From the NCBI GenBank assembly GCA_018398575.1, contig JAGTXZ010000003.1:3286001-3350000 (forward strand): 64,000 bases of DNA, given 5' to 3'. Positions 10,621 to 22,400 of this stretch are shown piece after piece (positions within the stretch are counted from its first letter, which is position 1; every line of letters starts with the position of its first letter). The notes below the pieces were generated by a model that saw nothing but the letters and a program-made list of their open reading frames with translations, was not told the DNA's origin and ran no database searches. The DNA comes from Ampelomyces quisqualis. Taxonomy: Eukaryota > Ascomycota > Dothideomycetes > Pleosporales > Phaeosphaeriaceae. The translations under genes were made by a program, and so were the position numbers.

Positions 10621-12709
10621 ATGGCACGCGAGTCGCTTGCTCAGCGGAGCCTCGGCACGCTCCATGGCCGCATCAAAGCGGTAGGCTAGAGCCCCCATCC
10701 GGCGCGCAAACGGGTGCTAACACGTGACGACAGGCGCGCGTGTTGATGGTGGGTGCCGGTGGCATTGGCTGCGAACTGCTCAAGAACCTCGTGCTTACTG
10801 GCTTCGGCGAGATACACATTGTGGACCTGGACACGATTGACCTGAGCAACCTGAATAGGCAGTTCCTGTTCCGCAACGAGCACATCAAGAAGTCCAAGGC
10901 TTTGGCACGTCATGTTCCGGCGCCGAAATTTGGCGTGGACCGTCCGCTGATACATGCGACAGGTTGCGAAAGAGTCGGCGGGCAAGTTCAACCCCCGGGT
11001 CAAGATCGAAGCGTATCACGACAACATCAAGGACTCGCAGTTCAACGTCGCGTGGTTCAAGTCGTTTGAGATTGTCTTCAACGCGCTGGACAACCTGGAT
11101 GCGCGGCGTCATGTCAACAAGATGTGCTTGGCAGCCCATGTTCCGTTGGTGGAGAGCGGCACTACGGGCTTCAACGGGCAGGTCCAGGTCATTAGGAAGG
11201 TGCGTACACCCACGTGACCCTGCGCCAAGCTTCGGGAACTGACGGTGAGCGTCAGGGCGAAACCGAGTGCTACGACTGCAGACCCAAAGACCCCCCGAAG
11301 TCGTTCCCAGTCTGCACGATCCGAAGCACACCCTCGCAACCCATCCACTGCATAGTGTGGGGCAAGTCATACCTGTTCGCGGAAATATTTGGCCTGTCCG
11401 AGGATGGCGCACCCGAACTCGACCACAGCGAAGACTCGGAGAACGCAAAAGAGGTCGCAAACTTACAAAAGGAGGCCCATGCCCTCAAGCGCATCCGCGC
11501 AACCATGGGATCCGAAGACTTCCCGCGCTTGCTCTTCAACAAGGTATTCAACGAGGACATAGAGCGCTTACGGAGCATGGAAGGCATGTGGAAGTCCAAG
11601 CGGGCGCCAGAGGCTTTGGACTACAACGCCCTGCTGCAAGAATCGCTCGGCTGTGGCCCTGCCGTTGCGCAAAAGGATCAGGTTGTCTGGACTGCTGCCG
11701 AGAACTTTGCCGTCTTCGTGGATAGCTTGCGACGACTGAGCACCCGCTTGGAGGAGTCGCGAGCCAGCGCAGATGCAGCCAACTCAGCGCCGATACTCTC
11801 GTTCGACAAGGACGACGCGGACACACTGGACTTTGTGGCTGCAAGTGCAAACTTGAGATCCCTCATCTTTGGCATCGAGCCGCGGTCCAAGTTTGACATC
11901 AAGCGTGAGTGGTCACGTGCTCCACGCTCTGCGGGTACTAACGTGCGACAGAAATGGCTGGGAACATCATACCCGCGATCGCAACCACAAATGCTATGAC
12001 AGCCGGCCTTTGCGTCCTGCAAGCCTTCAAGGTGATGCGCGGACAGCTCGACAAGGCAAAGTCTGCCTTTCTCACTCGAAGCACCGAACGCGTCATCGCA
12101 AGCGAACCCCTCCACAAGCCAAACCCACACTGCGCAACATGTGGTGTCGCATACGCTACACTCGTCGCAGACACCAAGCGCGCCAAGTTGAGCAATCTAG
12201 TCGAGGATGTGCTCAAGACACAACTCGGGTACAGTGACGATTTCAGCATCAAGCGAGAGGCCGAGATACTCTACGATATGGAAGAAGATGTGCATCTCGA
12301 GAAGACGTTTGAAGAGCTTGGACTCAAGGCAGACACGTTTATCACGGTCTTTGACGAAGCGGACGAAGATGCGAAAGTCGACGTCATCTTCTCCGTCATC
12401 GAGAAGGAAGTCGGAGAGGGCCAGAAAGCACTCACTCTACCGGAAGAAGTAGTCCTCGCAAAGAAGCCTGCTAAACCTGCAGTTGAAACCAACGGACACG
12501 CTGCTATGAATGGAAAGATCGATGCGGTTATGCATAGCGACACGAATGGCACGCTGAACGGCGCGACGAAGCGCAAGGCTGATGAAGCAGATCTCGAAGA
12601 CGATATCACGAGGAAGAAAGGCAAGGTCGTAGAAGAGCCCAAGGCGAATGGTGCAAACGGCGACGGCATCGTGGTCATTGAGGACGATGATGCGATCATC
12701 CTGGACTGA
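10621..12709 (+). CDS. UBA2: SUMO-activating enzyme subunit 2 (Uba2)
   Basis: Exons 10621-10680, 10734-10904, 10963-11199, 11256-11904 and 11952-12709 join to 624 aa. The ATP-binding loop is VGAGGIG (27-32), followed by DLDTIDLSNLNRQFLFR. The catalytic Cys176 lies in SFPVCTIR, matching yeast Cys177. Two CxxC zinc pairs are seen: ECYDC (161/164) and HCATC (433/436). MAGNIIPAIATTNAMTAGL completes the adenylation domain, and a ubiquitin-fold domain follows. Uba2 pairs with Aos1 to adenylate SUMO and pass it to Ubc9. The C-terminus has a basic KRKADE/RKKGK region, likely nuclear-localising, and ends in GIVVIEDDDAIILD, which looks like a SUMO-interacting motif. Intron 2 (10905-10962) starts with GC rather than GT. 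Confidence 0.95.
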
Positions 12710-12962
12710 GAGTGCAAACGTCGGCTTGCAAAATCTCATCTTGCTTTGATCTTTGGACTGGACATCTGATCTGGCCCAGCGGCGAATTGCACGGCGACAA
12801 ACATTTCCCTTGTACATTACATCAGCCTCGGCGCGGTTCATGGCGCTCTGGGCTGGATATACCTTTTGATTTTAAACACTGCCTATTCGCAGAGTGAGGG
12901 GCAGAGTAGTTGGGTGAGCAGGCATGACCAACAAGTCTGGCATCGCTTTTACGAAGCCTTTC

Positions 12963-13817
12963 TTAGACAGCGGATAACCCCCCATCCAAATTCACTACGC
13001 AATTATGTGCATACTCATTCTCTGCCAAAAACAACACTGCCTGCGCAATCTCCTCCGCTTTGCCGAACCTCCCCAGCGGTATTCTCTGCCGCAACGCCTT
13101 CTCGTCTAGCCCCTTGGTCATATCCGTCTCAACGTATCCCGGCACAACAGCGTTCACGCGTACCCTGTGACTTGCAAACTCGGTAGCTAATGCGCGCGTG
13201 AAGCCCAACACTCCAGCTTTCGACGCCGCGTACGCGACTGCGCCGTACCCGCCTGATAGACCGAGGAGGCTTGCTATATTGATAACTACTGGCGACACCT
13301 TCGCAGCAGCTCCCTGCGCAAGTCTATCGCCGCGTAAATACCTACCTCGCATCAAAAATTGCGTGCCGTACATCATCGCTTTCAGATTGATGTCGAAAAT
13401 CGCCGTCATTTGGTCATTGGTTGTTTGCACAAATAAATTAGATTGCCCGATCCCGGCGCAGTTGACCAACACGTCAATCTTGGTGCGGGGGGGGATAGCG
13501 GCGCCGAAGGGAGAGGGCTTGGCGCCCCAGAATTGGGTGAAGTGCGTGGTGTCGCCGGCGATGTACGTGTGTGCGTAGGGGGAAGGAGCTGGCACGGGTG
13601 CATCAAGACCTGATGGTGGTGTTGATAAGTTTGAGTCCGCGGTAGGTGACGGAGGTTCTTCTAAAGGCTGCAGTGTGGACACAGCGTGCTTGAGGGCGTC
13701 TTCGGAGCGGGCGATCAACGTGCAACGGTAGGAGGATTTGGCAAATAGTTGGGCGACAGCCAGGCCTATGCCTCGGGAGCCGCCTATTATGAGAACATGG
13801 CGGGGCCGAAGAGACAT
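12963..13817 (-). CDS. Short-chain dehydrogenase, 3-oxoacyl-ACP reductase-like (Oar1 type)
   Basis: Intronless, 284 aa from ATG 13817; codons further upstream in this frame lack an ATG. Classical SDR features are present: GGSRGIG (12-18), NCAG (119-122), catalytic Ser183, Tyr196 and Lys200 (YAASK), and NAVVPGYVETDM. The C-terminal CVVNLDGGLSAV is typical of FabG-like reductases. Fungal Oar1 reduces 3-ketoacyl-ACP in mitochondrial fatty-acid synthesis, feeding lipoate production. A Pro/Ser-rich insert of about 40 residues (around 50-95) separates the cofactor half from the catalytic half, as often in filamentous fungi. Assignment to Oar1 rather than another FabG-like SDR is inference. It is convergent with UBA2 and divergent from elongin C. 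Confidence 0.78.
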   Translation of the reverse strand: MSLRPRHVLIIGGSRGIGLAVAQLFAKSSYRCTLIARSEDALKHAVSTLQPLEEPPSPTADSNLSTPPSGLDAPVPAPSPYAHTYIAGDTTHFTQFWGAKPSPFGAAIPPRTKIDVLVNCAGIGQSNLFVQTTNDQMTAIFDINLKAMMYGTQFLMRGRYLRGDRLAQGAAAKVSPVVINIASLLGLSGGYGAVAYAASKAGVLGFTRALATEFASHRVRVNAVVPGYVETDMTKGLDEKALRQRIPLGRFGKAEEIAQAVLFLAENEYAHNCVVNLDGGLSAV

Positions 13818-14041
13818 GAGTTCGTTGATGTTGTAGTCGATCACTTGCAGGATGACAAGATGACGGTGTAGTGGCACGAGTGGGATAATGGCAGCTGAGT
13901 CATCAGCCTGATGCTAACTACGCGAGAAAACGTGACCGCGCGATCCCGCATCTTCCCCGCTTTCATCGATCGTGGACCCGACGCGCACGTCCGCATCACA
14001 CCCACTACCTTTTGTCCTTCGAAGCTCCAACTTCCGCTATC

Positions 14042-14510
14042 ATGTCAGACAACAATTCCTCGCAATACGTCACGCTGGTCTCGAACGACGGCTATGAGTT
14101 CAAGATCCTGCGCTCAGCAGCGTGCATCGCTGGCACGATCAAAAAGGCTCTAGATCCTATGTGTACACATGCCATCAGCGATTCAGGTTTTATGAAATTT
14201 GACAAAGTGGATAGCTGGCTTCCGAGAAAACACCCAAAACCGCGTCGATTTGCCTACAATCAAGTACGCCAAAGCCCCCCCCCACACGTTGCATTTCCGA
14301 ACAAAGCTGATGTATGACAGCGGTGTCGTACTCGAGAAGGTCTGTGAGTACCTATACTACAACCAGAAGCATGCGGAGAGCAAAGATGTCTCAGATATGG
14401 ACATTCCGCCGGAACTGTGCTTGGAGCTCCTAATTGCGGCGGACTACCTCGACGGTGAGCACGCTGTCCAGAAGAGGTGTCGTGCCGAGGTACTGACGGA
14501 CATAGTTTGA
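14042..14510 (+). CDS. ELC1: Elongin C (Skp1/BTB-fold, four exons with a 5-nt last exon)
   Basis: Exons 14042-14162, 14215-14263, 14321-14454 and 14506-14510 join to 102 aa. Conserved elongin C blocks are seen: YVTLVSNDGYEF, the ACIAGTIKKAL turn, VDLPTINGVVLEKVCEYL and DMDIPPELCLELLIAADYLD-V. Introns are 14163-14214 (GTACAC...ATAG), 14264-14320 (GTACGC...ACAG) and 14455-14505 (GTGAGC...ATAG). Removing the third intron gives the ending ADYLDV-stop expected of fungal elongin C, with the last exon coding only two bases of Val plus TGA. Reading through would add a 17-residue unconserved tail. Elongin C adapts substrate receptors in cullin ubiquitin ligases and elongin complexes. Confidence 0.88.
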
Positions 14511-15035
14511 TCACAAAATCATGCCACTAGATCAACGAGAGTTCTCGTTACAGTTGCAGTCTAGAGCGACACCTGAAGCCTGAGCCGTCGGCTATTCTTT
14601 GCCATCCGTGCCACGAATCTGCGCGATGAAAGCGAATCTGCCTGAAATAATGCCGCGTCCATCTCATCTGCTCTCTTCTCGCTGTATCTATCCGCACGAT
14701 TGTATGTCTGTAGACCAAAGGCGGGAACACAAAGTCCGACACCGGCCGCTCTATTGCTCTTCCATGTCAGTACAGATCAGAGCCAAGTGCGAATGCACTT
14801 GGCAAGCTTCAAGTGTGACAGAGACATATGATCTGGATATGTCATGGCACCAGGTGATATTCATTAAATGGGCGAGTGAAGCTGTTGGAATGATGCGCAT
14901 ATGGGCGGTGCAGCGCCTTGCCCCGCACCAGGCTGCAGCCATCAATGAGGCTATGCATGATGCACCGATACACTCGTCTCAGCACTGTGCGACACTGTCA
15001 TCTCATTTCCCCTGGCGTTAATTGCAAATTCGATC
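14511..15035. other. Intergenic region, nothing recognised
   Basis: About 0.5 kb between elongin C and the HET gene. A 140-codon frame (14599-15021) shows no family features and is not called. Confidence 0.5.
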
Positions 15036-17113
15036 ATGGTCGTCTCCAACGATGGGGAACGAAATGGGAAATCTGAATCGTCCTCTCCGCCAACATACCG
15101 CTTTCAGCGCTTACAAGACCGAAGATCCGTTCGGATCTTGGAATTGCTTCCCGACAAGAGAGGTGCACCTCTTAAATGTCATCTGCGGGAGGTGAAACTA
15201 GACGATGCACCGAGCTACGAAGCTGTCTCCTATGTGTGGGGTGCCCCGGACTTTGTCAAGCAAATAACTTGTGACACGTTCGCCATTGAAATCACAAAAA
15301 GCTGCTCATATGCCCTTCATCATCTCCGTCTTGAAGAAAAAGCGCGCCTCCTGTGGATAGATGCATGTTGCATCAATCAAAAGTCAGAAAGAGAGCAAAC
15401 CCAGCAAGTTGGCATGATGGGCGAGATTTACAGTAGCGCTAAGCGTACTTTGGTATGGCTGGGGAATTCCACTGGGAACGATATGAGTACGATGTCCTAC
15501 ATCAGCAGGATTGGTCGGAACTTATCTCAAGATCAAGGTACACCCTCCCCGAAACATCTCAAGAGCTGTGCTTAAATCTATAACCAGGCCAAAGCACAGA
15601 TAGTACCACTGGTCTCATCTACGCGAAGACCGAATCAAGAAAGCCTTGGTATCGTCATTTTGTGGATACCGAGGAGAAAAAGCCAACCATCGCGGACTTC
15701 AACAGCTTGTTCAGTAAGCCGTGGTTCCAACGCGTATGGGTATGTCACGTTGTTGCATATTCTTTAATACTTGCTGAGCAAATTCCAGACTGTGCAAGAG
15801 TTTGCTTTGTCTAGACATTGTGTTATCATATCCGGCAACATATGTGGCATCACTTCGATGAAGGCCGAGCATCTGATGGCGTTTCTTGTCCACAACGAAG
15901 AGCAAACATTTCTGCTATCAAGACTTCACAGGGTACATCTTCATCGTAAAATGCGGACGTAAGTGCACAATCAGCAAAGTCGGGGTATATCATCCAGATG
16001 TGGCCTCGTTTATATGTGCAACGTTTGTCACGCTTGGCTAACGTCTACTGTCATCCCAGGTATGTGCGACTTACACGCGATCCTCATCACAAGATTTCCG
16101 ACGTGATCGGATGTTCACAACTACTGCTGGGTGCTCGAGCACAGAGTTCGACTGACCCGAGAGACAAGATATTCGCATTCCAAGGAATACTTGCCTTGCT
16201 CAACATCGAATTGCCGGCACCAGACTACTCCAAACCAGTCGAAAAGGTCTATCGGGAGGCAGCAGCAGCATCGATACACCACGACTTCAACCTGATGCTT
16301 CTGTCTTCCCTCAGGGGTGAATCTAAAATCACGGGACTTCCGTCATGGGTACCAGACTGGTCAAACGAAAGGATCACCAGCGAGCTCGCGCTTTGGAGTG
16401 AAAATCTTGCTACTGGCACAAGTCGGCCACTATTTCGATTCTCAGGCGGGGATGAATTACTCACTCTTCGGGGCACAATCATTGACTCTATGGACAGCAT
16501 TTCGCTCACGTACCCGAATCCCAAACTGCTCCAAAGTGGCGAAAACGCAACCTACACGGCTCGGAAGCTAGAAGTAGCTGTGCTAAAACAGTACTTCAAG
16601 GTGATCGGCCAAAGGTCACCTTTATTCTTCTCCGACTTCGCCCAGAACGCTTGGAATAGAACACGCGAATCTGATCATCTCGGACCTAAAGGTGTACCCT
16701 ACTACTGGACCGCTGCAGTCAAAGCCCTGGGACCCTACGATATTCTGGAAAATCTTCTGACGGGAGCACAGACATGGAAGATTGAGAACCCGGCTGAAGT
16801 GAGAAAGCTTAGCCCTGATGCTACCATATCGAGACTGAGGGCACAGTTAAGTGCATTTCACCTTATCGTTCGACAGCTGCTTGATCGCAAGGCTCTGTTT
16901 ACCACTCGCGGTGGCAAATTCGGCATCGGCTACCGTTCCATCAAATCTGGCGACAGCATCGCCTTGTTTGCAGGCTGCAACTTGCCCATGGTAATCCGGC
17001 CGGCTGGCGTGAATTGGCGCATTGTGTGCCCAGCATACGCCGAAAATGCGATGTACAGATGTGAAGCATGGTACTCGAAAGAGTTTCCACATCAAGATTT
17101 CACATTTGAATGA
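15036..17113 (+). CDS. Heterokaryon-incompatibility (HET) domain protein
   Basis: Exons 15036-15537, 15588-15739, 15789-15958 and 16060-17113 join to 625 aa. The HET domain occupies the first ~270 residues: LREVKLDDAPSYEAVSYVWG, RLLWIDACCINQ, EREQTQQVGMMGEIYSSA, TLVWLG and, across intron 2, PWFQRVW-TVQEFALS. Further on is STDPRDKIFAFQGIL, usual in this family, followed by a divergent C-terminal region. Intron 3 (15959-16059, GTAAGT...CCAG with GCTAAC) replaces a tempting internal ATG frame. HET domains act in allorecognition and can trigger programmed cell death, but most genomic copies have no known partner. The gene is the last intact one before the AT-rich block. Confidence 0.85.
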
Positions 17114-18510
17114 CACTTTCATCGCCCACTATCATTCCGTCTCGTGCAAGTGTTTCATTCACGTGCATGCTCGCGGATGAAGTCTTGAAATAGTCGACTG
17201 GCCTCCCTGTCATGTAACGCGCGTCGCGGTACACAGGCTTCCGCTTCTTGATACACCTAGGATCTTTTGTGCTAGCAACCACAACTCAAGACCATAATTT
17301 GTGAATACGATGAGGCTTTGTTCAATCAGCCCATCTCTGCAGTATATGTAGTCCCGCATTTCTTTCCAGTGATTTATTGCATAGAAGAGGACTCAGTACG
17401 TTGACGGCAAAAGCATTCCGGTACGCCATGTGAAGATGGTGGAATGAAGAGCTGTAAAGTCGTTGGCATGAGCACAATCTGCTTGGCTTCTCCAGAATTG
17501 ACTTGCCGAACATAATACATATTATCTCAGTTCTGAGATGCGTCGAGATTGGTCTATTTGATTAGCAAGACCGCAACCAATCCCTGCAAATTCTGCGACT
17601 CGGTTCGAAGTGCAGCAGATGCCACTCCTAGCCAGCAGAACTTTTCTTTGCTCCTAGCTTTGACATCGCAACAGAGCTTGGTAGATCCTCGGATATTATG
17701 CAGCGTACAAAGGATTGCTGTACGGCATTAATAGTTGCAAAAGAAGACTGGTAAAGACGAGGATAACTGGGATGTAGCACAAGAAGTAATGCAACAGTAC
17801 GGAGTAACAAAGACCATTTGATAGCCTCCAGAGCTAGACAAAGGTAACATGATATTGACGATGCGGATTTGAAGCAGACAACGGCGGAAGGTTGTTTGGG
17901 ACAGACAAATCGATCGCAGCACTTCGTACTCGGAAGTATAGAGCGTAAATAATAGAGCAGGAAAGTTGGAGGATCCATCCACTACTGCTAGAGAAGTTCA
18001 TGGAATGAACGACATTGAGTCGCGACTATGATGTGAGCGGTTCGTGAATCATGAAGCCTAGGACGCAGGTTATGGTCCGAAAGCACGCTGTGCATGCAGG
18101 GTCGACCGATGTACGCGCTCCTCAAGCTGACCGGAGCAAAAAGACGTCCGTTCGTCATCAGACACGTTGAGCGCTCGATGGAATGGTTCCGGGCTCCTGG
18201 CCGTTGCGATACACGTCAATTTCGGTCCGATGCCTTTGACTGTTTTGTCGAAACACGACCGACTAACCAACGCCTGTTTCTTCGTGCGGGTAACCGTATC
18301 TATCTTGTGGTGCCCATGATGCACACATGACCTTGCCACTCGTGATATCCATCATTATACGACGGCCACTCGTGATATCCATCATTATACGACGGACAGA
18401 CTCGTATACAGTGTTGAATTGTCCATCATGGGGTTGCATACGGAGTACTCGGTACGGAGTATAAGGAGAGTAGTATGGAGAAAGGGGCGTCGGGCCGACT
18501 TCTACGGAGG
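17114..18510. other. Gene-free flank of the RIP block
   Basis: About 1.4 kb with only short meaningless frames. It contains a perfect 30-bp tandem duplication (18335-18394) and the motifs GGAGTACTCGGTACGGAGTA near 18440-18465. Base composition is normal until about 18,520, where AT content rises abruptly. Confidence 0.55.
18335..18394. repeat. 30-bp perfect tandem duplication
   Basis: Two identical 30-bp units starting GCCACTCGTGATATCC lie head to tail at 18335-18364 and 18365-18394, about 130 bp before the AT-rich relic begins. Confidence 0.9.
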
Positions 18511-18638
18511 ACTATAAGCAGGTGGCCCACCAAAATTATTTGGAACTTCAAAATTTGTGTCTGGTAACCCTACTACAGCTAACTATTATATCCTGCAGTA
18601 ACTGCTACCTATCTAATACCTACAATACTATATCTAAA

Positions 18639-18743
18639 ATGCCTGCTAGACGTCTAACTATTAATCTTGTACCCTTTAAGAATAAACTTGCTGCGCTTTT
18701 TTGCAAAGGCCTTACCTACAAGGAGATCTGTACCTACCTTTAG
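18639..18743 (+). pseudogene. N-terminal remnant of a transposon ORF (helix-turn-helix-like)
   Basis: ATG at 18639 opens 34 codons: MPARRLTINL, a F-K-KLAALF segment, then GLTYKEICTYL and TAG. The frame goes on with DTYSTTIKT after the stop, so the TAG probably was CAG. The GLTY-EI--YL pattern resembles helix-turn-helix or Clr5-like N-terminal domains of fungal transposon-associated proteins. It is non-functional as it stands. Confidence 0.45.
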
Positions 18744-19274
18744 GATACCTACAGTACTACTATAAAGACTTGTACACTATAACACTACTTCTAAGACTAA
18801 AGTATTTAGAAAAGACTTTCTTTATATGTTAAAGACATTGTTAAGAGCAAGATATAGGTGTTATTCTTTAAAGTAAGTCTTAAAGATACAGATATCTTAA
18901 CTATACTTTAAAAAGAAGGTTTTAAAATTAAAAAATATACGCTTATCTGCTTGCGTTTTAAGCTTAGTTTAAAGAGAAGTGTTTATAAAGTAGTAGCAAG
19001 TATAGCTGCTAATACACTTGTACAAAAGCTTATTAAAGAAGAACTTAAGAAGAGTGTAATTAATAGGTATAGCTAAGAATATCTTTATACCTACTTTTAC
19101 TAGTAAGGCTATATTATTTCTAGAGATAGACTATTCTAGGTTTATTGCTAAATTAACTTAGAGGCAGTAGAGCAGCGTAAGCAGAATCTTTAGCGTTACT
19201 AAAAAGAGTATATTATTTCTAGGCTAAACTTTATCTAGTCTATTAATAGCTACTATAAATTACAGCTATTTAAG

Positions 19275-19480
19275 GTAGAAATCTATGCTTGTATTAACGC
19301 ATACTCTTAATATATTGTCTAGGTGTATATTAGGATATCTGCAACTATAGCAGTTAGCTGTGTTTACTAGTTCTTACACACCCTTAAGACAACTAAGATC
19401 TAGCCTTAATTTATTAGGTCTAATTGTAGAGTAGAGACTGTTATACTTACAGATGCTTACTATAAGCTTTAAACCTTAAT
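19275..19480 (+). pseudogene. Degenerate DDE/integrase-like transposase core
   Basis: Plus-strand frame beginning GTAGAAATCTATGC reads EIYACINAYS-stop-YIV-stop-VYI, then ISATIAVS and FIRSNCRVETVIL-TDAYYKL, with stops where Arg, Trp or Gln codons would be expected. The spacing of ACI-AYS-YIV and IRS----VETV resembles the integrase-core domain of fungal DNA transposons, in which the first Asp would be in the DAYS position and the second in RSD. Here both Asp codons appear as Asn (GAT to AAT), consistent with G-to-A RIP. Family placement is tentative. Confidence 0.5.
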
Positions 19481-22400
19481 TAATGCAGACCTAGAGTTTT
19501 AGCAGTGTTATCTTTATAGTACAAGTATAGTAAATTAGCGCATTAAAGTATAGTAGATGTATCTATTAAAGAGTCTGCTATTTAGATAGCAGGTATAATA
19601 ACCTATCTGCAGTAAGATATTCTATACTAATATTAATTTATAGACTTTTTTTAGGCGCTTACGTACCTAAGGCTACTTTACTAAAGATTAGCTTGTAGAC
19701 TAGATTGCTCTCTACGCAGTCTATATCCTAGAACTCTGTAAACAGCTCTATAACTTTATACGCCTTTAGAATAGCTACAAAATTTGCAAGTAAAAGAACT
19801 ACTCTAATATAGTAGTTAAGAAACTATTTATGCTCTATAACTATCTAAGAGGTTATGTCTAGAACTAGAGTGTAGACTTTAACTCTAAGAAGCTTTAGGA
19901 CATTAAGTCCTGCATTAGAAAATAGGATATTAATAGCTTCTTGCTAGCAGAAACACTTGCTTAGTGTAATTCTGCCCTTAAGTTAGTTAAGTTTAATACT
20001 AGAGCAGTACTAGATACTAATTAAAATAGTCTATATCTTAATATATATCTGCAGCTCTGCATTAAGGTGCAAACCTATATTAACAATAAGTTTAAACTAT
20101 AGCTTTTTCTCTTAGCTTTACCTACTAGTGCTAAGAATTAGTAGGTAAGTTCTTAGCTTAATTTATTGCACTCTAAACTAATATAACTGTTTTAGCCAAA
20201 TGCTTTTACTATCTAGCACGTTAATCTCTAGACTAATCTATGTCTACTAGAAGAGGCAAGTAAGGTCTTTAATCCTAATATAGTATAGTATATACTTACT
20301 TATACTATAACTTAAGCCTTTACTATTCTTAACTTAGAATTTTGTTATGTCTTTTAACTTCTTATGCCCTTCTTATATAGTATATTGTGTACTATATAAC
20401 ATAACTATACTGTACTACTAGTTTTACCTAGTTAATAGCTTAAGTTACTCTTCTCTTCTATCTTATTTTATATTCTGCCTAAAGTGTTAGTTTCTACTCT
20501 AACTAACTCTAACAACGCCTACACAATAATAAAAGAAGCTAGAGGTTATTATTCTAGATAATACACCTAAGAAGAACTAAGCTGTTTTTATACTAGCAAA
20601 AAGTTATATTAAAAGGACTGCTACTAAGACTACTTGCTAACAGTTAATTATAAGAACTTCTTCTACGCTTACTCTACAGCCTGTAGCTACTAAGATTCTA
20701 ATTCTAGTTGTTACTATCCTAGTTAGAATGCAGGTTATTTAGGAGAGTTACTTTATAAGATAGAAGTTTATTAAATATAACATTATACGTAAGATATTAT
20801 CTGTTATACTATACTCTTTAAGTAACAAGTCCTTACTAACTTTTTTCCTAGAAAAGATAGCCTACTAGGCTACAAATACTTAAATCTCTTTTGCTAATAA
20901 CTTTGTCTAATTACTACTACTAGAGCTACGTTATATTAATCTAGATATCTCTGCTGTTCTACTATACCTTGTGTCTAATATTAGAAAGAATAGGATTATA
21001 TACTTTCCTAGAAGCATAGACAGTATTAGTACTGTTAGAGAATTAGTAGTTAAAAGCAACTACTTTAAGAAGAGCTAGAAGAGTAAGTATATTATGTACA
21101 TTACTCTTAAAATACACAAGAATATAGATAAGTAGGAGTTAGAACAGAATCTCTCTTTAGTTAAGTAGTAGTAGTCTAAGAAGAAGAAGGCTATTAAGAA
21201 AGAGCAATCTAGCAGTAAATTGCGCAAGCCTTCTATACAGGTTAAGAAGGAGGTTAAGAAAGGGATTAAGAAGAAGGTAAAAAGAGAGGTTAAGAGAGAG
21301 GTTAAGAGTAAACATTCTAGCTATGTTAGGGATTAGATTACAAGCTAGACTACAAGTTAGATTAAAAACTAAAGTAAAGGTTAGGATAGAGATTGTAGTA
21401 AGAGTTAGGATAGAGATAACAGGTTGTCTAAAATAGCAAGAAAGCAGGCTATCTCCTAGCTCTTAGATGTCTAAAAGAGTCTTTCTCTACCTTAGAATAA
21501 TGCTAGGCTATATAGTCTGCGCTAAAGGTAGTATACTATAAAAGGTAGTATAGTACTATTAAAGAGTTAGCTCTTTTTCTCTTTACTTACTAGCACAGAC
21601 TTACGCTAGGCTTTAGAGTATTAAACTATAATTCTAAGTAGGTTAAGATTGCTTAGTAAGATTAAGTAAAGACTGTAAAGTATAAGAAAGCTAATAGCTA
21701 TTATAGTGTAGTAGGAGATTATATAAATAGATTATAGAAATATTAGGTAAGCTACTTAGATAGTACATTAGGCAATCTTTTAGAAGAGTTAAACAGCATC
21801 TAATATATTATTGCATAAAGAATCTAATTTAAGATTTCTACTCCTACTGTCCTACACTAGATGTGTAACAAGGTACGCGCACAGCCTTTATAGCCTGCTC
21901 TTACTTATAGCGCACTAGAATAATACTAGCGCCTAGCACTATATATATTATACTACACAAGAAATTCTAGCTTTAGAATTCTTGTGCTTACCTTTTGGCT
22001 GCAGCTTACAGCCTTAGTATAAGTAGAAGAAATTACGTAGTATTAATTTTAAGGGCAGGGCGCCTATCCTATTATAAAATACAGATTAAGTCTTTACTAC
22101 CTGCTTTCTAAGACTTGTATACAAAAGTGCTATATTATATATATACTAGGGATATAGGCTTAGCCTTAAATCTTTAGGCTACCTGCCTATTAGTTCTATC
22201 CTAAGCTCTACTTTCTTATAGCTAGTTTCTAATATAGATAGAAAGCTTAGGCTATATTAGTACTTACTTTAGAGTTTAGACTCTAGCTCTAGAGTTCTAA
22301 ATAGTAGCATAAAGCTTATAACAATTATATAACTTATAAGACACTAGGTTTCTTCTTTCTACTAGTAGCTACTTCTCTACTCTTCTATCTTTAGTTAAGT

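Noticed and set aside
13818..13877. N-terminal extension of the Oar1-like reductase to 13877
   Set aside because: The extension begins with GTG and has no ATG; the ATG at 13817 directly precedes the nucleotide-binding fold.
15998..16059. Internal ATG start for the second half of the HET protein
   Set aside because: The stretch ends in GCTAAC...CCAG and an upstream GTAAGT gives an in-frame splice, so it is intron 3.
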